Source: Struthidea cinerea (lineage: Eukaryota > Chordata > Aves > Passeriformes > Corcoracidae). From it: DNA of 64,000 nucleotides. Location: contig VZTI01000933.1 in NCBI GenBank assembly GCA_013397865.1, forward strand, positions 2,135,046 to 2,199,045, written 5' to 3'. This document shows positions 51,401-60,400 of this stretch, in pieces (position 1 is the stretch's first letter; each line of letters begins with the position of its first letter). The notes below the pieces were generated by a model. It did no database searches. It saw only the letters and a list, made by a program, of their open reading frames with translations, and was not told the DNA's origin. The translations under genes and the position numbers were made by a program.

Positions 51401-54400
51401 GCACTCAAGCTGAGATGCAGCATAAACAGGTTTATGAACATGTACGTAATGAGAGGAGCCTCTTTACAATGGGGCACCAAATCCAAGTGTCACGTAAAGA
51501 AGGGGTGGTTTCTTGTGACTAACAGGCTATGGTTAGAACTCTGCAGATTCAAGTTATATAGAAATGGAGTTGTAAAGAACTACCGATATCTTAGACTTAT
51601 GTGGGGGTTTTGTGTGTGCTGATCAAATATTCTGGTGTTAAAATAGACTAGTTTCACATAAAGAGGTGACTGAAAACTGTAACTCTGAAATTTCAGAGAA
51701 GAACTGGCTTGCTTCTGCATTCCCAAATTGGGAAATGTATGCTAATGGCTTAATTTTTATGATAAAAACATGAAAAATAAGTCCCTAAAATAGTGTTGAA
51801 TCAATTTTCTGATAAAACAAATTTGTTTTCCCATTTGTGATTAAAATGACCTACAGTAAGATTTTTTTTTTAACTAGGTGTTAATTAAAAATATGGAAAT
51901 GGATTTTAAAAACCTTGCAGTTCACAGTGGAAGAATTACCATAACTGGTCTGTTCTCAGAGCCATGCCTGCTCTGAGATGTTTTTAAGATGTCTAAGTTA
52001 CTGGTTGTTTTTCTGCATGATTGTTTCCAAAGCAAAATGTGATTCCAATAAAAACAGTAATTGAATTTACAGTCCACAGGACAAATTGTTGTTTTAACAG
52101 AAACTTACACACTCAGGCAAAGACCTTACGTTTTAGGTCTAATAACAAAGAACACAAGCTCCCCATTTTTATGTGGCCATATATTCTGGAAAGTTTTCTA
52201 ATGTGGCATATTTTTTAAAAAAAAATCTATATTGTATTTTTTAAATTGTGTGAGCAGTTTTTTCCCCCTCTTAGCTCTGGATCAATATTCCTTAGGTTGC
52301 GTTGGTTTGGGGTTTTTTTAATGCAACCTTTTAAATGTTAGTGCAGCTATTTTCTGTAGCGTCAGCTGGGGGTGAATCAATACCGACAAGCCCATCCACA
52401 TCTAATGCACCTAATGACTGCGAGGAGTTTGGAGAGAGCTTGTTCACCTGGCATTTGGTGCTGAGAGAATGTGCAGAGCACGGGGCAGGTGTGTGAGGGG
52501 CTTGTCCATGACCAGTCTTGTGGAGAAAAGGCTGATTTCAGAGGAAGTGGGTAGGAAGGGAAGCCTGTCCAAGAGCAGCAGCAGACAAAGGCAGGAGGTG
52601 GGACTTCTTTCCAGCGTCAGGCAGTGACTGCACTTTACTGTATCAACAGCAAAATACTATTTTTCCGCTGTCAGACTTTCTCAGCAGGAGCCCCCAGGCT
52701 CTTCTCAAACCCTTTTTGTTCTAAAAGGTGAGGGCGGTTAAGTTTTCCTAGGTTTTTGGAATCTTCTTGTTGCCTTTCTTTCCTGTACATGACACTGCTG
52801 TTTAGGTGAAACCTGAAGTCTGTGCTTGCTGAACTAAGAGAAATCTGGTGGGGCTCAGCTCCAGGGGCACAGACTGCTCTGAACTGGTGTGTACAGAGCA
52901 TGAGACACACTGGAAATTCACATGTGCTGGAAACAGGCAAGTCTACATTAGCAGGCTTTTTTTGGAAGTCTTAGGGCTGACCTAAAGCCCTGTGGAACAG
53001 TAAGAGTTGGTGAGATATTGCTGCATCTCAGATGTAACACCTGGAAAAAACAGGCCAGGATAGTGCCAACAGCTGTCTGACTCTTCCTCTACACACAGGG
53101 GTGCAGGAGGAACACGTGGTGCTGGTAATCATCTCTGAGTTCCTGCAGTGACCATTTGAATATAAAAGGGAATATTTCATATTTCTCAGCACCAGGCAAA
53201 CCAGGGACCCTGAGTGAGGAAGACAGCTTTCCTAGGTTCCCCTAGGGAGAAGGAGAGGGAGCAGGCTGTGCTTGCTGCGGTCCAGGGCAGGTACATTAAG
53301 GAATTTTTAGGTTCTTAATTCATCTTAGTTGCTCTGACTGTCTCTCAGGAGAGGCAATCATCTTTGCACTTCCTGCAAGGAGGGGTTTAGGGGGTTGACA
53401 GAGCCCCTAAAGCAGGTGTGATGAATACCAGCCCCCTAAGCAATTTAATTCTTATAGGCCATTTTGTTGCCAAAGGCACACGATCTCATGCAAATTGGTT
53501 TTCTGAGAGTATAGAATTGCAGCAAGTATTTATAAAATGTTTGAAGCCTGGTCCCGGAAAGAGGTATCAAGATGCACCTGGCCACGTGTGGTTTCACATT
53601 TTTATCATAACATTTTCAGCATTCATATTGGATCGTTACTGATTAAATAATGTGGGAAAAGAGATGTACAACAAGGAGGTGTAAAGCTCCAACCTGACGA
53701 AGGTGGATGCCACCAAAATATTAGACTGCCTGTTGTTCATTGGGTTCAACAGAACTTACTTTTATGGTTTTCAGGTGTGATCACATGAATAATAAAAAGG
53801 GCCTTCATTTTTAAAAAACATTGGTAGCTCTAGATAGGTGGTTACTGTGGGAAAGGTGCTTGTTGGTTTTTTTTTGTTTTTTAAATGACTTTAGATCCCT
53901 GTTGATTATGACTGTACAGCCAGAATAGGAGCTGGCGTCTCTTTGCTTGTTTGATGGGTGCCCTTGAAGTGGAAAGTGGGGGTTGGTACTTTGAAGAGTC
54001 CAGACATGTAAGAGTTGGACTTTCAAAAACTAAAAAAAAAAAAAAATCCTTCACCCCTCCTGAAAATATGTAGGTACTATTTTTAAAAGGGTTATGTTCA
54101 CCTCGAGCATTTAAAATGATGAGACATATCCCAAAAAATCATGAGTTGCTTAAAAGGAATTGTTTGGTTCCTTTTCCTTGCAGTCTAGTTTTTGAGCTTT
54201 CAAGATTTATGTTTTCAATCTTTCCTCTGCAACCATAAGAGCTAACTTTATTTTTAAATGAAAGCTGAGATTCTCTTGTAATCCCATAACTCTAGGAGAT
54301 TTGGCAATGCTAAATACAATGCGAATTTAGAGTGACCATTCCAAGGTGAATCATTTAGTGATGTGTCCTCAGCGTTAAAGCCAACTGGGGATATTTTTTT

Positions 54401-57400
54401 CTATGTCTTTCATTTTGTCTTTCTAAATAATCTGCAAATTGGCAGCAATAACTGGAAGCTTGGTAAAAGCAGTAGAAGAAAACTGCAGCCTACTAAAATC
54501 AGGGAGGTTTGTTGGGTTTTTTTTTCCTGGTATGTTAGGATAGATAGATTCTTACAGAATCTAGGTATTAAGGACATTCTGCATTTAGATATCTCTAGAG
54601 AGGAAGGCTTTGGTTGTTTTTGTAGAAGCACCCTTTTCTACTCAGTCAAGCATTAAAATTGGCAGCAGTTCCTGGAGTAGCAAGAAAATCCTGGTTGTTG
54701 TCCTCATATAGTTACTGAAAACAGTAAGAGGATATGTAAAAGCTTTAACTCCAAGGAAAAATATTTATAACTGTGACATTGTGTTTCCTTACAGTAATTT
54801 ATGGGCAAAATGTAGGAAAGGAGGAACACAAGCTATAAATAATATTTCTTATGTAAACATAATGGCAGTAGCAAATTCTTTTTATTTAAAAATTAATATT
54901 GATGTTCATTAATATAAATTACCACATTTCAGATGACTCTGATGTCCTTGAGGCCAGATGTCACTGACTGATTTACAGCTTCCTGGGGGGAGGAGGAGAT
55001 CCTGTTTTGTCAATGTAGGCACCAAATTGCTTCAAATAGCTATTTTAGACTAGATTAATTACTAATGTATTGTCAACAAAGTCGATTCACATCGCAGCTC
55101 AGAAACATGGAAAACTCTCTTTAGAACATATTCACTTGGATTTTGAAATGCAGGAAGAAGGGCATAAAGCCTACCTTTGACTCACTGAACTTCTGTCTCT
55201 TTTAGGAATAGTGGCTTGAAAACTCCTGCCCAGGAACAGCGCACAGAATTTCCATGTGCATCATTAGCAACCAGGGAACATCCTTCAGAGGCAGAGTTTT
55301 AGGCCCTCATTGATCTTAATTCTACTTTTAATATTAATACAAATCCATGTAGCGAGGGTGTGCAGGAGGAAGCTCTGCCACCTCAGTCACACCACAGAGA
55401 TCAGATATCTGGATTAAGTTTTTGAGTGCTTCGTAAAATCCTTCGGTCCTTTGGACCTCATGTATTAAATTGCTGCAAAAGAGGATGGCAGATGTATTTG
55501 TAGAGCTATCAGCAGCCTCCCAGGAACCTCCTGTGGGAGCGCTGGTGGGCGATGCCTCCGCAGGCAGGTGGGGGGGATTTGTTGTGCTTGCATACACTGG
55601 CAGGTTAAAGGGGAGGGATAAAAAAAAAGCAGGCTGGTTTGAGTCAGTGCATCTCTGTCCATTAGGTATTCATTCAAATTCAACCACGTGAAATACAGGC
55701 AGCCAACAAACCATCTCTTGTAAATGTCTTTTATTCCAGCAGCTGAAATTCAGCACATTTGTAGGTATGTGGCCAGGCATGCTTAGCATGAATAGCAAAC
55801 TGATGTAAATCCTGTATTACAGAGTTTGTTTGATAGCAAATCTCACATATATATAAGAGAAATCTGTGCAGGCCTCTGGTAGCATAAGGTCCCATGGCGT
55901 ACAAGTACAAACTACACAGGTGATATGAATATAGAGAATAATGCACAAAGAACTCCCTTTTTGAAACTCATCTGCCATTCGTATAAATCAAACCCGAATC
56001 CATTGAAAGGCTTTGAGACATGTTACAAGGCTTTAGAAATGGTCTGTGTTGAATGTGGGATCTTTTTTCCAATCCTTATAAATAATTATTTTCCTGTGTT
56101 TGGTAAGATTAGCTGCAGAGAGTTTATGTTAAGACAGTGTGGAAACGAGTACAGAATTTCAGATAATATCAAGCTGAAAAGGTGGTTTTAAAATGTTTCT
56201 GTGATACAAAAGCCTTCTACCAAAGAGGCAAATGTATCACCCCCTCAGTCTTTTATCTCATTTATGAAATAAGTAAACATAAACTCTGAATTCTCATTTT
56301 CAGCAAGTATGTTAGTAAATCCAAACTGACCTTGACCTTAGCTTTGCTAATTTCCAAACTCTGATATTTATTCCTGGAGTAGATTGTTTCCCTTCAGACC
56401 ACATACATAAATACTGCAAACCTTTCCAATGCCTTGAATTAGAGTGTAAGTAAATAGCTGGTTTTAATCTACATAATATTTTGAGAGCAGACGTTCTGTG
56501 CTATGACTATTAAGATATACCCAGCAGCCATTTCTATAATACTAAAACCTCTTATATATATTATTAAATGTAATGCTATCAGCCAGGGCTTGTTTTATGC
56601 CACAGAAACTTAAATAATAAAATACAGCGTGGATAAAATCTGCAATAATAGTAACTTAAGCAAAATTAATTTAAGTAACAGATAACATCTGGGGGAAAAT
56701 GTAATGGTATATTGGTAAGTTATGCAAAGCAAATTTTATAACAACGACCACATCTGTGGAACTCATCTATTAGAATGCTTTACCAATCTTCTTCCCTGCC
56801 ATTATCCTGTTTTAGAAATTTCCCTGTGTACTATTTTACTGTCTTTTCTCTGCCTACGTTTGTAAAAAGGCAATTTGCTACCTCTCAACAGCAAGAAAAG
56901 AGTGTGAGTTTATGTTCAGAACAACGCAGCGCTTTTTATACAAACCTGTCTTTATGCACACTTGTACCAGAAAGAATTCCAGAGCGGGACTGTGGCACAG
57001 GGCTGTCCTCTGAGAGCAGTGTCTGCTCCAGCTGCAGTTCTCAGCTGGGCTGGTGCCACTGGGCTGGGAAAGTGGTGCTGACCCATCCGTCCCACATCAA
57101 CCTGTGCTGCCTTCTCCCAGCCAGGTGGCCTCCTGGCACCCCACCTCACCTCGGAATTGGTAAGAACAGTGCACCTAATTGTCCCTCCAGTCTCTTTCAG
57201 AGCAGCTGACACTGATATGCCAGCTACATTTGTGCAACTGCCTCACAATTTCTTTATGTCTGAATTCCCGTGGACCCGCTGGACCGCAATGTGCAGGAAA
57301 ATATTGCCAATTAATTTTAAGGCATTATCATCTTGCCAAACTGTTTCTCACATTTCGATAGTTATATTGATTCAAGAGGACACTTTGAGTAATACATCTT

Positions 57401-60400
57401 TGTCATAGTGAATAATGCTCACACAATGACAAATCTTCAGGAATTAAAAAAAGGAGGATGAAGTTTTTAATGTAGGTCAGTGGGAGTAATTCACCATAAA
57501 TTTACTCAGACTTCAGAAACTAGCAACATTTTTTTAAAGCCACTGTAACTGTATAAAACTTACTGTGTCTCCTTCTCTGTTTTTAAATAGATTTTACTAC
57601 AGAGCCATCGGTGCTATTAAACATGAGGTTTTGTTCAAAGGAAACACAAAGACTTAATTGTATTTTTTAAAGGAAAGTATTGCATCAGAAGGATTCATTT
57701 AAATACGTTTGTTGGCTTCGGGCTCTCGCCACAATTCATTCGTTCTCATTTTCCCCTGGACTTGTTAAGGACACAATGTATATGAAGGAGCAATGCAGAA
57801 TGGCATTTTTAGGTCACTATATTTTGGCTGTAAACTGTAGTCCTGCTCATAAACTTGTTATTACTAAACAAAATGCTTCATATTCTACATTGAAGTTTCA
57901 CAGTCTTTAAAAAAAAACTTTTGGCTGAATGTTGGGACTATTATGGCTCATTAAAGAGACTAGTTCTGCTGTAATTTAGTTATTTCTTAATGATCCAAGG
58001 GTTATTATTAGACATGGAACAGATGAGTAAAGAATGGCTTTCTGTAAAAAGACGCAGTGAAGTAAAAATATTATTCAGAAAAACAGAACCTCTGAAAATC
58101 TTATCCATGCAACAAAAGTGTATTTGATCAGCTTGGAATTGATTCTAAAAACCTGGTCTATTTTTTTACATTATTTTGCTTTTCTAAAATTTGGACTGGA
58201 GAGAATAAATGGAATAATGATTTAATCTACATTAAAAATATATTTTGAGTGAATAGGTAACTAACTAAGCAAAAAATATTATTTTAAGGAAGCAGAAAGT
58301 AATTTTGAATTCTCATCAGCTTCAGCTAATATTTTTAATAAGAAAATATAAGGTAAGAAATCAGAGAAAGTGGAAATAGTTGCTAAATTTTAAATGCCCT
58401 AGTTTTTTTTAAAAAGTAGAATTTGAAAACAAAGTGTCTTTATTTTTGAAAGAAATACAATTTAGGTCAGTTTTTTTCATTTTGATACAAACCCCAAACT
58501 TTCTGACTATTTCTTTTGTGAGTATGTAGGCACTGACAAAGTGCTAAAAATTTGAGTTACAAGTGATAGAGGAAAAGGCTTCTATAAATCTATTTTTCTC
58601 CTCAGTTATAATCTGCAAATCTTTCTGTCAGCCTTTTAGGTTCTTATAAACATGGGTCAATACTGTCTACCTGCTGTACTGAGCTCACACATGATGGGCA
58701 ACCTTGGAGGTAGTGACAGAGTTCAAACAGAAGTTCTGAAAAGCTTTTAGGACTACAAAAGAGATTTTTATTGTAATGAAGTGGCTAGGTCTTTTATTTT
58801 CAGTTTTTGCTATCACTTCTGCAGATGTATAGAATCTTTAATATTTTCAGCATGTTTTACTGTAGCAAATAACTAAATGACCCAAATATCAACTTAGCTA
58901 CAATTTCAAAAGTATGAGGAAATTAATTTATGGGAGCTGCAATTACCCTGATGTGAATTAATGTCGTTTACTTACACCATCCAAGCAAAATCCTGTTTGT
59001 AATCGCTGACTCAGAACTGGAACATCTGCCTCATATTCTCGATGGGCACTTCCCCTGTAGAGGCCCCAGACACACCATTTCAGTGCTGTAGCCTGCTCCT
59101 TGCTTGTTCACAAATGCCTTTTTTCACCCTATTTGGCACATATGCTCTCTGTCATCCATTTTTTTAAAGCAGGACACAAAACCTTGTCCCTTTAGAGGAC
59201 ACAGGGCTGCCTTCTGCATCACCTGAGCATGGGCTCGCTGCTTCATCCAGCTGCTCCGAGGGGGAAAAGCCCTGTCCTTGTCAGAGCATTCCTGGAGCTG
59301 CAGGTCACATACAGTACACCAGCAGAACACCAGTGAGGTTCCCATGGTCACAGCAAAGGAACAAGATGAAGCAGCAAAACTTGGACCATTAGCGACTCTT
59401 AAATGCTAGTTACATATTAAAATATTATTCTTAGGGCCTTATTTGATTTAGTGCGACTTCACTCCAACGGACTCCTTTGATACAGCCCTGCAATTCTGAG
59501 CTGCAGCAAGGTCCCTGTTGAGAAGTGACAGATTTGCACTGGGAAGACAGAATGTTACCTGAGCACTGTGTTTTCTAAACGTAATTATCCACATGAGTAA
59601 GAAGCTGTACTGTTACAAAATTATGAAAATCATCTGTTCTTTCCAAGTATTATAAAGAGGGCCCCTTGAGAGGCAACTAGAAATTAAAGCTGATCTATAA
59701 TCATTTTCAGAATGCTTTTGCAGTTCTGAGCACCTGGATAGTAACAGAAAAGGTATTGTTTTCTGTTGTTTGCCAGCCATTTCATTTCCATTTAAAAAAA
59801 TCTGCAAGAAACCTCTGAGCAATAATTAAACATGAATTACTTTCTTCTTTTTTCTTTTTTTCTATTTAATACTACCAGGATGAGATTGAACTTGACCAGC
59901 CTGCAGTTCCCCCCTCAGCTTCAGCGACAGAATTTCAGGTATAGTTTTGTTCCTTTTAATTCATTTTGGGGTTTTTTTAAAGCTATTTTTCTATGAATTT
60001 GCATTGGATCCCAGTCACTGGTGAAATTTAGATCATAGCATGCATTCTCTTCTAAGAGTGAATGAAATTACTTCTAATGCATTAATCAGTCAGCAGAGGA
60101 CATTTATTTGAGCGAGCCCCTCTGGGCTCTTGCCCTGTGTGAGGTTGTGTCTGCCTGGCCTGGACAGTGTGGGACAGCCACAATGGTCTCTGTCAAGGCA
60201 GCACTTCCCAAAAGCAGCTCTGGTTTTGGGAAAAAACAGTCCTGTTTCAGCAGGACTGTTGCCTGTCCTTGTGCTGGCGCTGTTGGGTCTCATAGAGGGC
60301 GGGAGGATGTTCTAACTCTACACCTGTGGCTGGTTGCTGCCAGGGGTCTGACCAGGGGGATGACCTGCAAGAGCCCTGTCCAGGGGCAGCGTCTTCCGAG

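Larger units (their letters stand above)
30072..59878 (+). other. CABCOCO1: CABCOCO1 intron 5 (29.8 kb)
   Basis: The largest intron occupies 47% of the window. It contains the antisense CR1-type relic (34562-35620), the 63-N gap, the inverted repeats at 47173 and 49010, the ZNF143-like motif and short microsatellites. I looked for additional phase-0 exons with good splice sites and found none convincing, but a missed short exon is possible. Long introns of developmental loci often carry enhancers; segments 32240-32860 and 44690-45030 look complex enough to be candidates. Confidence 0.65.

Noticed and set aside
56775..57209. 144-codon plus-strand open frame in intron 5
   Set aside because: Cysteine- and serine-rich text with no recognised family. 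An overlapping minus-strand frame of similar quality exists, as expected by chance in a GC-richer patch.
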